Shown piece after piece: positions 12,101-27,100 of a stretch of 64,000 bases of DNA (the first letter of the stretch is position 1; each line of letters begins with the position of its first letter). Origin of the DNA: Euptelea pleiosperma (taxonomy: Eukaryota; Streptophyta; Magnoliopsida; Ranunculales; Eupteleaceae); assembly GCA_035048495.1 (NCBI GenBank), contig CM068541.1, forward strand, positions 11,167,929 to 11,231,928, in the 5' to 3' direction. A program made the position numbers and the translations under genes. Under the pieces are notes generated by a model, which was given only the letters and a program-made list of their open reading frames with translations, searched no databases and was not told the DNA's origin.

Positions 12101-15100
12101 ATTCAGCTTTTCTGCTTAAACCCAGTCCTCTTGGCAAAGTCAAGTCCATTGGGATCTGAAAGGTTCTACCAGTAAACCAATACTTGCTAACATATGAATT
12201 TTCCTATGATTATTCATTTTGATGGAAATAAGGTTACTTGAAACAAGTGTTTTAAAACATGGACCCTGGATTGGTCCGGCCAGTCACACCTGGTTGATTT
12301 GGGCGTGTCTGTGTGAACCGTCAGGTCCATGTAATCTCAAACTCTGATAGTGTGATTTAATCATGGTCGTCAATTTCCCCTTTTTTTTTTCTTATTCAAA
12401 ACACAAGTTGAGAAAGAAATAACTAAAATACTCCCCCAAACTGTAAAAGAAACCAACCCTAAGGAGCGGATGGAGAGAGAGGACGATGGGATTGCCAGCT
12501 GGGGGAGAGATGAAAAAATGACAGTTGTTTCCCCACAACCCAGAAACCCTAATGGTGGAAACTGGAAAGAGAGGGCAAAGGGATTAAGGGAGAGACGTGT
12601 GTGTATATATATGTGTGTGTGTGTGTGCACATGAAAATGTTTATGTGATGAGTCACAGTACATGTGCTTGGAGCAGGTTGTTTTGTCAAGTGCATCTATA
12701 TGCACAGTTAAAGGTTAATGCCATGAATCGATAGAAATAGAATGCCGAAATAGTTATTTTTTTGGCCTCTCAAACGGAGATGCAAAAAAGAGAAGCTATT
12801 TATCAATTTTCCCTGGAAATTCAGGTTGTGCAGCGGTTCCAAGAGTTATTTTCTCAAATGAAGTACAAGGAGTCTGCTGAACTTGCTGCTGAATCCCCCC
12901 AAGGAATTCTTCGCACTCCAGATACCGTAGCAAGGTTTCAGGTAATTGTGCAGGCTTTTAATGCCAATATAGTATGAGTTCCTCAGTTTTGTTTCTTTTA
13001 TTTTAATTTTCAAAAGTGTTCATAATGTGGTAATTTGTTACTATTTCCTATCATGGTTCTCCCAACTCCCAAGGATTTAAACTTCCAAATTTCCAATTAC
13101 AAATTACTTACTGAAAAAAGAATTCATCTACAAATTAATATTAGTAAGTGTTATCCTTTCCCATGATAGATGCTCCGGAGCTTTGGCTTCTTAATCTTGA
13201 AGGAGCCATGTCAGGGGCTCTGTTTGATGTAACACAGACACACACACACACTTACCAGGTAGTATCTGCTTGATGTTTGGAAACTTGCTAGGCTTGATGT
13301 GGATGTGTGCCATGTGGTATGCTTGGTCATTGATCTGGCCCTTCCACATGTTAGAGTACCCCTTGGATGGACTGCAGCCCTAAGTGAGCCCTCTTGTTGG
13401 TCCAGGTTTCCATCGAGCTCTCTTTTGGATGGTCTACATACATAGAGCACTGGCCCAAAACTGGCCATCGTCATAGTTACTTAATTCAGATGGTTATGGT
13501 TTCTGGAATGGTGTAAGTTTTGGGTTGTAGCTATCTCACAGGTTCAACAATCTGGATGATGACTGTGTGGCATGTGGCACTCATTCACGTCACGCATAGA
13601 GAAGTCTCTCTATGCTTAAGCATGCCACTTTTCCACACACACACACATGTATGCATGTATGTACAACTATACACTCTCATGCATAAAATTGGGTGTTTTG
13701 AGGTTTGCTTTCCTAGAAGCTCTTATTGTTGTTTCTGTTTTTGATGCAGAGTGTTCCTGTCCAAGCTGGACAAACGCCACCACTGCTACAGTATTTTGGG
13801 ACTTTGCTGACGAGGGGAAAGCTTAACACATTTGAATCTCTTGAGTTATCTCGTTTGGTTGTGAATCAGAATAAAAAGAATCTTCTGGAAAATTGGCTTG
13901 CTGAGGATAAGCTCGAATGCAGTGAGGAGCTTGGTGATCTAGTCAAGGTGCTTCTAGAATTTCTCACAGTTCTTACACAGATATTTGATTTAGTTTCTAT
14001 CATATTCCTACTATATGTAATGCTTTGCTCTTCATTCAGTTTGTGGATAGGAGAATTTTTTTGTTGTTCTTTTTTTCAGTAATTTTGTATATACTATCTC
14101 AGTATGAGATTCTAAAGCTTATGCTGGTTCAAGGGCACACAGCAATGCAGGAATATTTTATATTCTGAGAAAATACTTAAGCTGGTCTAGATGAAGCCTG
14201 TTGATAAAATGCCATTGTACATTGCAATCAGTACTGAAACTTCTGCACTAGATGTGAAATCTAACACCATCTTATATCGGTAATTAAACCATTCCACTAT
14301 TGTAGCTTTCTTCCTGCAACTTCACAAATCCTTAAAATATCCTTTTAGTTTGCATAAGAAATCTCATCCTTTTTGCTAGTAAGAGATTGATTAAATGATC
14401 TCTGATAGAAAAGTTCTGGGTCTTAAATGGTAAATAGATGGCCCATAATAAGATACTCTAGACTCAATAGAAAGGTTTTAAAATCCGGTGTTGGACTCTA
14501 GAAGTGGAAATATGTCGTGGGAATTCATGGAAATGCTTACGATCATGTCAACTAGGTTTTTTTGGAGTATATGCTAGGCATGATGGGTTTTGGTCAGAAG
14601 TGGAGAAGGTGGGGAAGAGTCTCTGTGTCTTCGGCCTCCTTCTAATCATGGTTAATTGCAGCCTTACAAGTTTCTTTCAGAGTTCCAGAGGTCTTAGACA
14701 AGGAGACCCTCTATCTCCTTTTCTTTTTATAGTGGTTGTAGTCTTGTAGAGGCACTTTGTAGAATGGCTTCAACAGCCAGGGAAGGGGGTGTTCTAGAGG
14801 GGTTTAATATGGGAGTAGAAGGCCCAGTTGTTTCTCATCTTTAGTTTGCTAGTGATATATAGTTTACTTCTAAGGCATCCCACAGTCACCTTATACTTGA
14901 GATGTCTCCTTGGGTGTTTCGAGGCGGTATCAAGTTTCTTGCATAAACCTCACCAAGAGTAAGGTTTTTGGTGTGGGATTGTGGTTGACTTGCATGAGCT
15001 GGCTGGTAACTTGTACTGTAAGATAGGGAAGCTCCCCTCTTCTTACCTCGGTCTCCCATTGGGAGCTTTCTATAATCCAAGGCAATATGGGATCCTATTA

Positions 15101-18100
15101 TAGGGAGACACAATAGACGGTTTGCATCATGGAAAAAGGGTTATTTATCGAAAGGTGGCAAGATTGCTCTTACCCAAAGCACACCTATCCAGTTTGCGTA
15201 TCCATTTTTTGTCCATTTTCTTCTATTCCTTTTAGCATTGCTTGGTTGGAGAAGATTATCAGAGATTTTCTTTGGATTTTCTTAAGATTTTCCCAAGTAT
15301 TTGTTGGGAAACCGAACTTACCTTTCGATGTGTAAATCAAAGAAGGAAACCCAGAAGAATGAAAAATAGCAACAATCTTGATGAAAGCAAGATAATCAAA
15401 ATAAATAGAACACGAGAACACGCCACAATTTTAACGTGGAAAACCCCCTCAATGAGAAGGGTAAAACCACGGGACACTAGTACCGAAAACTTCCACTATG
15501 TAAAATAGAATTACAACTTCTGTAGATAAAACTGAAGGATGTCAACATCAAGAGAACAACACTAGCTCTTGATATTCAATTAACTTTACCGAGAAAATGG
15601 TGGAAAAACAAAAATGAAGAACAAAACTTCCTTACCGAATAGGAGCTGCCAAATACTTCCAATGGAAATCTCGAAGAAGTGAGAAACGATAAACCGAGGA
15701 TCTGGATCGATCTTCACAACCTGGATGAGAGAAGGATGTACACTCTATCTTCTCTCTATTCTCAAAAACTCTCACACTCTTAAGATACTCTTTGCGAATA
15801 TATCATGGGACATGGGAGGTTGTTGACTTGCCAACAGGCAAGAAACCTGTGGGTTGCAGATGGGTGTTCACAGTAAAAGACAAGGCAGACGGGTCAGTTG
15901 AGAAGTACAAGGCGAGATTAGTAGCCAAGGGGTACACTCAAACCTATGGGATTGACTATGTAGAGACCTTTGCGCTTGTGCAGAAGATGTGGCTAAATTG
16001 AAGCGTCAGTTAGTAGAGGAGTTTGAAACCAAGGATCTAGGACCTCTCAAGTACTTCCTAGGTATCGAAGTAGCAAGATCTAGTCAGGGGATCTTCATCT
16101 CTAAAAGGAAGTATGTCTTAGACTTGTTGAAGGACTCAGGCAAGTTGGGTACCAAGCCAGTGGAAACTCCTATAGAGCAAAATCACCCATTAGTAGATGC
16201 CAGTGGTGAACTTGTGTGAGATGCTCTGGTTGAAGGTATTGGTTGCTGAACTTGGTTTCCCAGTCTTAGGGTTTGTGAGCTTGTACTGTGACAACAAGGC
16301 CGTCATTAGCATTGTTCACAATCCCGTTCAACATGATCACGCCAAGCACATTAAGGTGGAGCGCCACTTCGTTAGAGAAAAGATTGCCTCTGGGGCAGTG
16401 TGTACCCCGTTTGTTAAGATTGATGAAAAAGTTACAGATGTTTTCATTAAGGGAGTTCCTAGTTGGCAACTCCATAAGTATTTATGCAAGTTGGGCATGA
16501 GAGATATCTATGCACCAACTTGATGGGGAGTGTTGTATACGTATTTCTACGTATATTTCATGTATTAGGGGCAATTTTGTAAATACTCCCCTTGAGGGGT
16601 ATATTTGTCTTTTGTAATTCCCTTTTACATAAATAAGATTTATGGAGTCATTGCGACCTAATCACATGACATCCTTTCTTCTCTCTTCTCTATCTTCTCT
16701 ACTTTGAAACCCTAAACCTAACCCTAATTCTTCAATTCAACTAATGTCCCATATTCCCACGGCCTCCAATAAACAAGCGGGCAGCCCTAGCCCATTCCAG
16801 ATAATTCTTTCCATCAAGCTTCACGGAAGTAATCTGCAACCCGGGGTTTTCATAGACCAATTGATGCACCATAGGCCCTCCAGTCCCTTTGGAGGTGGCT
16901 TCCGTGCTCATATTGGACCCTGAGGTAATATCTGAGGTAGTCATAGCTAATCAAGATAGCTAGAAGGCGATGAAAAACCACAAAGAAACTCACAAGCTTG
17001 TTGTATGCACAATCGGAGCATCAAGAAGACTAAAAATAGCTCTAAAAGGAGCTCATGATCAAATAACAGCAAAGAGGCGAGAGCTGCATCGAATATGGAA
17101 TATTATGCATCGTAAGGGGTCGAAATACCCAAAAAAGGAGGGTCCAGTAGGTTTTGGAACTTTGAAACATCCCAAAGAGGGCAAAATAGGGGCTGATGGT
17201 AACTTTAGGGTGGAGAAATCTTTACTGATTCCTCAATCCTCCTGGAATCACACATGGATGGATTCGGGATGTTCCTAGGTTTGTAGGGGATAAAAAACAA
17301 CCAACAAAACCCCCAATAGATCGGATTTGAGACTTGTTTTAAAAAACAATTAAAATGATTTTTGGAAGGAGAAGGGTCTTAAAACCATCAATAAGTCCCC
17401 AAAAAATTCTCATAAAGTCACAAAAAATCCTAAAAAATCAAGATCTACCAAGAGAAGTTTTCGTCAGACCTTGAGATGCGCGTATAGACCTCGAGATGCG
17501 TGTTCGTATGGCTTATGACGTCAACCGTACGGCACGATTCCCACGGACATCAGCACAAATCCGGTGTTATCTTGGTTGTTCTCCGGCTCTGATACCAAGT
17601 TGCAATGGTGATTAGGGTTGGGGTTAGGTTTATAGATTCAAAGAGAGAGAAGAGAAAAGGATGTCATGTGCTTAGGTCACATGACACTCCATAAATCTTA
17701 TTTATATGAAAGGAGAACATTACAAGGCAAGTATAAGTATACCCCTCACACCAAGGAGTATTTACAGAACTACCCTTTACATGGAAATACGTATATGAAA
17801 ACAACTTACACATATTTACTTATCAAAAAAACATATTTTGAGAATTGATAAAACAAGCATGCAAGCACACTTAGAACTCTTATAACCATAAACAACCATT
17901 TGGAATAAGAAGAGCAAGATAAATAGCAATTGGCACATGTTGATGAACATAACTGAGACCTTGAGAGTCAGATTTACCCATATCCATGTTCAATAGTCAT
18001 GTTCTTAAGACCTAGGAGGTCGTGTTGCTCTACTAGATTTCCTAATTTATTCTAAAGTTGTGATTGTTTTTGTACTTCTATTAATATAATACTAAAATGT

Positions 18101-21100
18101 AAGTTTTTATTATAGAATTACAATAATAAATGTTATCGTTGGTATTAAAATGTACATATTTTTGAAAAATATCTAATGGTTTTTATATCTATATGTTATT
18201 AGGGATTTACTATTTCTAGAGCACATTTTATTTCTTTCAAAGCAGTAATGTTTTTTTCACTCCCATTTTGCTTCATCCACTCCAGTGAAAAAACATTGGT
18301 GCTTACTGGAAGCAAAATGTGCTTAGGAAATGGTACTCCCTTATATTTCTTGAATGTCGTAGTTAATAGTTTGTATCATTTTAAGCATGCATTTTACATA
18401 TTTTGGTTCTCTTTAGGGTTGTTTACATTTCAAGGATTACTGGAACTGGTACCACAATATCATGTTGTTGGTCCAATACTATAATTATATAGGGTATTAG
18501 TACTCATGATCAGGATGGAGATGAAGGGGACAAAGGTCCAAGTAGCTGTGACCTTCCCACATATCATGCTTACGGTGACTAGATATGATGATTATAATCA
18601 TTTCCATGTGTAATTATAATTGTTTTTAGCTGTCAAGCTCTAAATTACCTGTATCATAAGGAAATGACGTGGACCTTTATTTCCACATTACTTATGGTTG
18701 TCTATTATAGTTTGATGTCTTATTAGTGTGCTTTCTTGCTTGATATGTCAATTCCTGAAGTTTCTCAATTATTTTCACATTATTTCCATAGTTCCATCAT
18801 TTCTATGAAAATGTATTATTTCTACGATGGGTCGAAACTCGAAAGTTTCCATTTCTAGGCTGACCGAAATATAATTTAATGCCTTTGTACTGACATATTG
18901 TGATTTTACCTACTTGTATCAGTTCGTATTTCATATTTTAGAAATATGATCTAGGAATCATTACAGCGTATGTCAAATTTAAACTCATGCTTAAAGCATA
19001 TGTTACCCGTGTATGTCATGGAAATGGCACTGGCAGGTTGTGAAAACGGCCTCTGTCCTTAAAAAAGTGTACTGTCGGACATGGTTTCATTCATTTTAAG
19101 GCATCCAAATAGTATAGTTTGCAAGAACCTTAATGGCAGATTTTTGGTTATGCTATGCTGCTTTATAAGGTTACTAGGGGTGACCCATGCCAACGGCACT
19201 CCCCAACAAAGTGTTTGCATAAATTGGTGCCTTCGGCACTCAAACCCACTACCCACTTCCTAAATGACCCATGCCAATGGCACTCCCAAACAAAGCGTGC
19301 GCAAATAAATTCGAGTGCCTTGGGCATTCAAACCCAAGATATGGAACACTACCTCCATGATTGAACAACTCCCCAAACCTAGAACTGAAGACCTTGAGCT
19401 TAATTATGTCGCACGTGGGATGTAATAATAAAAGCTTTATAAGTAGAAAAAGTTATACAATGAAATTATCAGTAAAGCATGTGCAATAATCTATACTTCT
19501 ATAAGTCAAGCATTTGATTATGCATATCTCATTAATGAAAATATTGATAGAATGAATTTATGCTATCTATCATACATATGTCCAAAAATTTAAGCTAAGT
19601 AAAAAGCCCAAAATTAATGATTACAACTATTGACCAAGATAGGTTATAGAAATTTATAATCAGACAGGTGATTGAAAAATAGTAAAAAATGTTACTAAAA
19701 GCATCATCATCTCCATATCATATATAATCATATCAGGCTACCTAGTTCTCAAGTTCAACCTTGAAAATGTACAAAGAAACATTTCACATTACCTAAACTT
19801 TCGTGGAGTGCTGCACAATTGCCTTTTGTATTGCACAAATGAACTTTATATTCATGTGAGACTGAGAAACAGAAAAGTTGTTAGACAAACAAATACAAAG
19901 AGACAAACTCATAGGGTGACTCTGGAAATGGTTTGCAATACCCTCAAACCTCCTCTACAAAATAAATGGGTGACATCAGTTGAAAACCAAACCAAAACAA
20001 ACCCCCACCACCACCCATATTATTATAAACCAAACGATTACAACTACCAAAACATTATTATAATCAATTTTTTTACCTTTTGCACGCCAATTGATTTCGT
20101 AGGCACTACAGTCCAACTAACATTAAACACTCTAAATAACAAAAAATTGTAGATATTATATAAGTTGTTTGTTGCTGATCACATTACATTTACAAAAAAA
20201 AAAAATACAACACTGTGCATTTCTATTTTGTCAAAAAAATAGTTAAAATTACAATGAACCATTCGTAGTGCTTTTTTTTAATTACAATTCACCTCACCCA
20301 TAGCATATTTCCATTGATTAAACCAGCATATCACTGTTAACAACATAAAATATATATTAGTGAAAATATAAATATAGTAATAAATAATTAATAAAAAAAT
20401 TTGTATATTCTTAAATGTACCTTTGATTGAAGATTTCTTATGGTTCTCAAAATTATATTTGAAAACAAAACTTCATCCATATGTACATACCACGGCAACT
20501 TCGGACAGTGGACAATCAAATGAACCTTCTCGCCCTTATCAACCTTATAATTTATAAAAAAAATATAATTCTATCAATAATCATTAAATATAAAAAATCA
20601 TAGTAAATTTACTTAAATTGGTGATAGATGATTTCTTACTTTTGGCCATCTTCTCCACCTATCTTTATATATCTTCTCTTTTTCTGGTTCGATATAATGA
20701 TCCCAACTACTCTGCAAATATAAATTGGTTTACCTCAGTTTTGAGTTATATCTAGAAAAAATAAACAATAAAATTTTTCAAAAAATCAATATTAAAAATA
20801 TCGATATATAATGTATCTCAAGTAACTACTAAAGTAGTACTTCAGGATAAACAATGTTAGCTGTTGAATTTGAATCATTTTGTGGGAAGATGACACTGAT
20901 TCTGTTTGAAGAAGTACATCTTGATAGAGCTACATATAATTGTCCATGACTAAAAACTGGCGTCTGTAAATCAATTCCAACGTACTTCACTGATTGGCCC
21001 TGTGATTTATTTATTGTCATTGCATTCGCCAATCGTATAGGAAACTGGCGTCGTGTCATTTGAAAGGGTAACTCAGATGGTGACGGTGTCAATGAAATTC

Positions 21101-24100
21101 TAGGAATGAAGACTAAGTTGCCAGATTTTTCTCCAGTTAAAATTTGAGCTTCAATTATGCGTGTTGCGCAACGCATTACCATCAATCGCGTTCCATTGCA
21201 GAGCCCATCCTTTGGTGCAAGATTCCTTAACAACATTATTGGGCATCCCTTTTTGAGTTTGAGCATAAACGGTGGTAACTCAGGAGGATCAAGTGAGTTT
21301 AAATACTCATTTGGATATCGACTATTGGTACGATCATCTGCATCTTCTTCTGCCATTTTGTCTGCTGCTAAGAAAATAAATGATTCTCCTGAGAACATAT
21401 CTAAAGCTACAGCATTGATAGCATTGACATCGTCATTACGTGCAGAGAGAATGGTGCGTTCAGTTAGAAAACTCGCTAAGACTGTGCAAGCTTCATTTAA
21501 TTGAGGATAAACTGAACAAATTAATTCTTGAAGATTCTCACATCTGCGCATTGTTGATGGTAATTGAATAACTTCTTGTGGTTTGGTTCCAATCTAAAAG
21601 AAATTCAAAAGAATAAAATTCTCATATTATTTCAGATACAATCGCAATCTATGTGGTAAATGATAACATTAAAAATAATTGTTACCTCTATCAAGAGATT
21701 TGCAAAAGTAACATTTTCAGGCTCAGCATTATTCAATCGCATGTTTTGTAACAACGATAGAACGTGAACATGTTTCCAGATTGAGGATCGTCTTAATGAT
21801 GCTGCAACAATTTGCTCACGAACCCCTTTCGGTATAACTGGTAAGATTTGGCAAAAGTCTTCACCAAGAACGACAGTGATTCCACCACATGGCTTGTTAT
21901 TGTCGATTATATCTTGAAGTGTACGATCAACCGCTTCAACACAAAACCTATGTTGCATTGGAACTTCATCCCAAATAATGAGTTTTGTTTCTTTGAATAG
22001 GCTAGCGTGGAGTGATTGCTTAGAAAATCCGCACACTGAATTCTCCATCACGTCCAATGGAATGTGAAATGTTGAGTGAGCAGTCCGACCGCTGTTCAGT
22101 AACAACGATGTAATACCGGATGAAGCAACCATAATAACAATATGCCCAAGACTACGACATTTAGCTGCAATTGTATTGTATACAAATGTTTTTCCCGTCC
22201 CAACTGCTCCATTAAAAAAAAATAGCATTCCTTTGTTTTGAGTGACAATCAATCACTACACTATAAGCATAATTTTGTGACTCATTAAGATGATCAACAT
22301 TAGCAAGTGCTTGAGCATGTTGTCCTTCATGTTGAAGTTGTTGCTCCCATATAAGTCTATTGTCAACCACTACACTCCATATTCCTGTTGGTTGTGGCAT
22401 TGGTGGAAAGTTTGCAAGACTCTTACCTGATTCCAAAAGGATTTGATTTCACAGATAAAAACCATAATCTGTTATCTGACTATCAGTTGGATTAGGAATA
22501 TGAAACAATGTGCGAATTTTGTGTGCCAGATCATCACATATGTTAGCTGAAAACTGAATCCATAATTCATGTGGCCGTACAGGGTAACATTGCAAGAGAA
22601 TAATACTGAATAATGTTCTCAACTGATGTCCACTTTTCATTATGGCAGCTTCTTGCAAACATTGTATCCATTCTTGATCGTCCTCTAGCAATCCACGTGC
22701 AACACATGCCGCTTTGAATGTATCATGTAAAACATTGCCTACCGTGCGCACACATTCAAAGGAATGTGGACCTTTAACAACGGTCAAAAGCAAACGGAGA
22801 TAAAATCTCTCACCAGAATTAGGGCTTGTAAAATACATTCGACCAATTGCAAAACCTTGCTTCCTTGATGTCCATACTTTTCATTGCTTGTTCTAAACAA
22901 AATGTTGGGGAAATTCTTAATATGTAAATGAACGCCCATCTTGATTAGAAGCATTGTATGCAAAGAATGCAGTTAAAGTTGACATCTGTTGCTCAGCTCT
23001 TTAAAGAATACAATCTATTGATTCTGAAGTATTAAAAACAACACGGTGCATCCCAGGCAAATGCAATGCCAAGCGTACAACTGTTGGACTCTCTTCATGT
23101 AATTGATGTCCAAATAATTGCCAAACTGCTTCTGGTGGTCCAATATATCTTGAATCAAGATATTGTTTAATTTCATCTTCTCCATCAAGTACTACTGTTG
23201 TTCGGTCATGTCCCTTATAAATGTACTTGTGAATATATTTAACTCATTGAAGTCCTGCGCAAACTTCCACGTTAATATGACGGTCGAACATCTCTGATAG
23301 ATATGCATCATACGGTACGATATCTCTATTATCAACTTGTTGTCCCTTGACAATATACACTTCCCCCGTATTGCGACGGCGATAAATAGGATAACCATCT
23401 TGATCCATAGTTGTCGCATCTGTAAAGGCCCGATGGTATCTTTTTGTGCACTTGCCATTTTCCATACATGGCGCATTCATGTTCCTAGGACCACATGGCC
23501 CATGAACCATACACTTTTTCAAAGTTTGAAAAAGAGTAGGATTAATGCTTGGGTCTGGAAATTCTGCACATACTACCTGATCAACTTGAACTGGCCCACG
23601 AATTTTGTCTTCATGGCGCAAAAAGAAAAGCGCGTGCATATGTGGAAGCCCACGTTTTTGGAATTCAATGGTAAAAACGTGTGCGACAATTTTACCGAAA
23701 ACATGTTTGTCCTTTATTACCTTTAATAAAGCTTTACGCTTTAACTCAAAGACTCGAAAAATCAAATCATGGCGATTTGTGGCATTTTGATGCAGCAGAA
23801 GTGCATTTTGAATTTCTATCCAATTAGGATTTGCCGTCATTGTAAGAAATATATCTGGGTGCTTGTTGTAGCGCGTGATGGCCATTGAATCTTGGAATAT
23901 TTCAAACATTTGTCTTGGGCCACCAGTGAACGATGATGGTAATACAACTCGTTGACCGACTTCGTTAGGATTCAAACCTTCTGATTCAATATCTGTCAAA
24001 CCTTGATATAATTCAGCGCGAAGATCGTCTTGGTTGTTTCTGAAGTAACGCAAGCGATTTTGCTCAGTTGCAGCCCAATCATCTACCAAAAACTCTTGAA

Positions 24101-27100
24101 ACAATTTACCTTCACACAGAATGGGTGAATATTCTGTAGGGCGTTGAAAAAGACGATACGCATAGAATTCCATTTGAGTTAACCGTTGGGTCATACCAAT
24201 GTTATTGACAATATCCCAATGCTTAAGATCAGGTGCCCATCCAAGTTCTCCATGAGGAAACATGAGAACATAATGCAAAGGTAGATAAGATGGGTGGCAC
24301 TCACTTATCCGCATCAATTCTTGCCCTCCTTTTAAATGTATAACAATATCTCGTGTACTACTTACCTCGCTCCCATCTCTTGGTAATATAACTGCAATCT
24401 CATCCGTCGTTGGAAGATTGTAACGACGTCGATCCTTTGCAGAACTGTAATGTAAGTAAGTTGGCACATTGAAGTTGTGACCTTCTTCAATTGCTACATT
24501 CAAGACCTCGTAGACATGGTGATATATTTTGGAAAACGGGTTATAATGCAACATAGTTTCTTGAATAATTTTCAAAACTTCCTTATCCAAATGTGGATTA
24601 CGTTGATGGCGAATATCCAACGCTGCACTCGGATCATAAATGTAAAGTTGTGCATATACTGTTGTTTGCCCTGGATCTGGTATCAAAGCTTCAATTTGAT
24701 GTTGCAACTCTCCATGGATGGTAAATGATGTAGGACCTCGTCCAGTTAGTACCCTTGGATCAATTGTGGCACCAAGACTTGTAAACGCATTAGATGCATT
24801 ATACTCTCGAATGTATTTTCTAAAAGACTTTGCTTGCTGATTGCTGCCATCATATAATCCTTGTAGCGTTGGAGGCAATGGAGAAAGCAAAGGAAGCTTT
24901 ATTTTCCCTTGCAAGTAGCATGTTCTGAAAAGAGGGCGAGCTAGTGATGATTTTGATAACCGTTCGTCTCTCCAATGAAGTGCTAAGCAGAAGCAACACT
25001 TTACATCCATATTTCCTAGAAAATGATGCTCATCCCCATACGTATTAATCGAAAGATGCACTTGTTGCGCAGAAGAAATGGGTTGCAAATCATTTTCATC
25101 GTCTTGAATGTAAATATTTTCTTCAATAAAATGTTGAAGTGTCTGTGTTCTGTATATGAGTAGAAGTTAAGAGATAATTAAACATATTTTAAGGAAATAG
25201 AGAGAGAAATAGAAAGTGGTGGTATGACGCATAGAGTTAAAGACTTACTGCGTAAGCTTTCTTCGCTTTGGTTCTCCTTGAGATTCTCGCAGTTGAGTGG
25301 GCAATACTCTAGACGACGATGCGATGCATGAATTTGGTGCGATTGATGTGATCTTGTTAACTTCAACCGTACTGATAGTGTTTTGTACAATTCAAGTTCA
25401 AGGAAAAAAATTTAAAGATAACTCAAAAAAGATTGTACCAAATAGAACAAATGATGTGGCACTTTGCATTGGAATAGAAGCTTACTGTGTAAGCTTTCTT
25501 CGCAAGGGTTCTCCTTGAGATTCTCCCATTTGGGTAGGTGACGACTCGGCACGGACAATTGATGTAAGCTCACAGACTTCAGCACCAAGAATTTCTTCTT
25601 CTGTGTTTTGTGCACGGATAGGGAACTTAGGCCGCGCTAAAAGATTTCCTCCAAGGTTTCGCATCATGATATCCATAGTAAGTGGAGTCATTTCTGCTTG
25701 ACAGATGTCCATTCGATTTGGTGTTTCTAGAATCATCCCTGTTGTTGAAGATTGTGCGACATACTGTGTAAGCTTTATTCTCTTCGGTTCTCCATGAGAT
25801 TCTTCCAACTGAATTGGCATTGTCGTAGATGACGATACAACATTTTCTCTTTTTCTTCGAGCCTGTTGTGATATTGTCCGTCTATTGGGGTACGTGTTTA
25901 TCACGTTTGGGCTGATGGTTCTTTCATTTGAAGCATTCCGCTCTCTTTCTCTTCTCAGACGTTGCGATAACGCACGTTGTGATATTTCTTGGTTGCTTAA
26001 CATGCATACTTCCAAAGTCGTGTTATCTTGCTCCCTAGACAGACTGGTTTCAGTTGATCTATTTGTCTTTATGTTCAAATTAATAGAATATTAGATATTA
26101 ATTTTCAATTAATAGAATTTGAGTTGAAGAGCACCATTGAATTAGTAAACCAAAAAGAAATAGAGTATATTGTACACATTAAACAATAATGTATGAAAAC
26201 ATATAGATCTATAAAATTGTAGTCCAGTTTGTGGAAAAAACCATACATCAAAACCACACTCTAAAGCCTAAATAGAACATTACACATAAAAGAACTTTTG
26301 AATGTCTCTGAGATTAAGACATAATAAGAGTTGTGAAAATTAATCCAACATAATAAGAGTTGTGAACACTATACAATTGTGGGAGAGTTGCAGATTAAAG
26401 AAAAAACAATGAAGTGTGCAGATGAACGCCATAGTTATGCCAAGATCGTAGGGATTAGCATGAACAACAACTGTCCTTCCAAGAATTGAATGCTTCCCAT
26501 TTAGCAGAATCTGCGAATTCAGAAGAAGGGATTAAACTGACCTTACATTTATTTAAATTTAAATGACCTTAGAAGAGAACACCTGAAAGCTATATCAGAT
26601 TTGTAGGTGCCTAAAACTAGCTCTAATTTTTTGTGACTTTATATATGTTTCTGAAGACAGCTCACTCATCTAAGTAACTATTAATCCATAAACCTGGCAA
26701 ACTATGATATCAGAAAGAAAAAACGTTGAGAATTGATCCATTAAATATTGATGGTTCATTGTTGAAGGCAAGTATAAAAGGACAATTAATCCATTAAATA
26801 TCAATGTAGATTAAAGAAACAAAATCCCCTCACCATATCTGCAATCGCCTTGTTGTTCGCCATATGTGAAACACAAAAACCTCAAACTGCAAGAAGGGAC
26901 TCTATATCGTTACACAAAGAACCTCAAGTTTTGAATTCAGTAATAATGTATGGGAAAAACCACACTCTAAAGCCTAAGTAGAACATTACACATCAAGGTA
27001 AATAAATTAGAAAACCCATACCACATCTTAAAAGAAACACAACTTGGTCACATTTGCAACAACAAATTCACAAATATGCAGCCTTGAAAGAAACGAAGTA

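Noticed and set aside
15985..16215. Introns in the Copia fragment at the two internal jumps
   Set aside because: The jumps remove catalytic parts of reverse transcriptase and lack GT/AG limits. They are deletions.
18540..18620. Possible Helitron 3' end (CTAG at 18,579 with a GATTATAATC palindrome)
   Set aside because: The palindrome is AT-only and has no GC-rich stem as is usual. It is 2 kb from the helicase end, so it may be chance. The left end is left open.
23337..23726. Plus-strand frames over the Helitron Rep gene
   Set aside because: They are antisense to a recognisable Rep domain and have no motifs.
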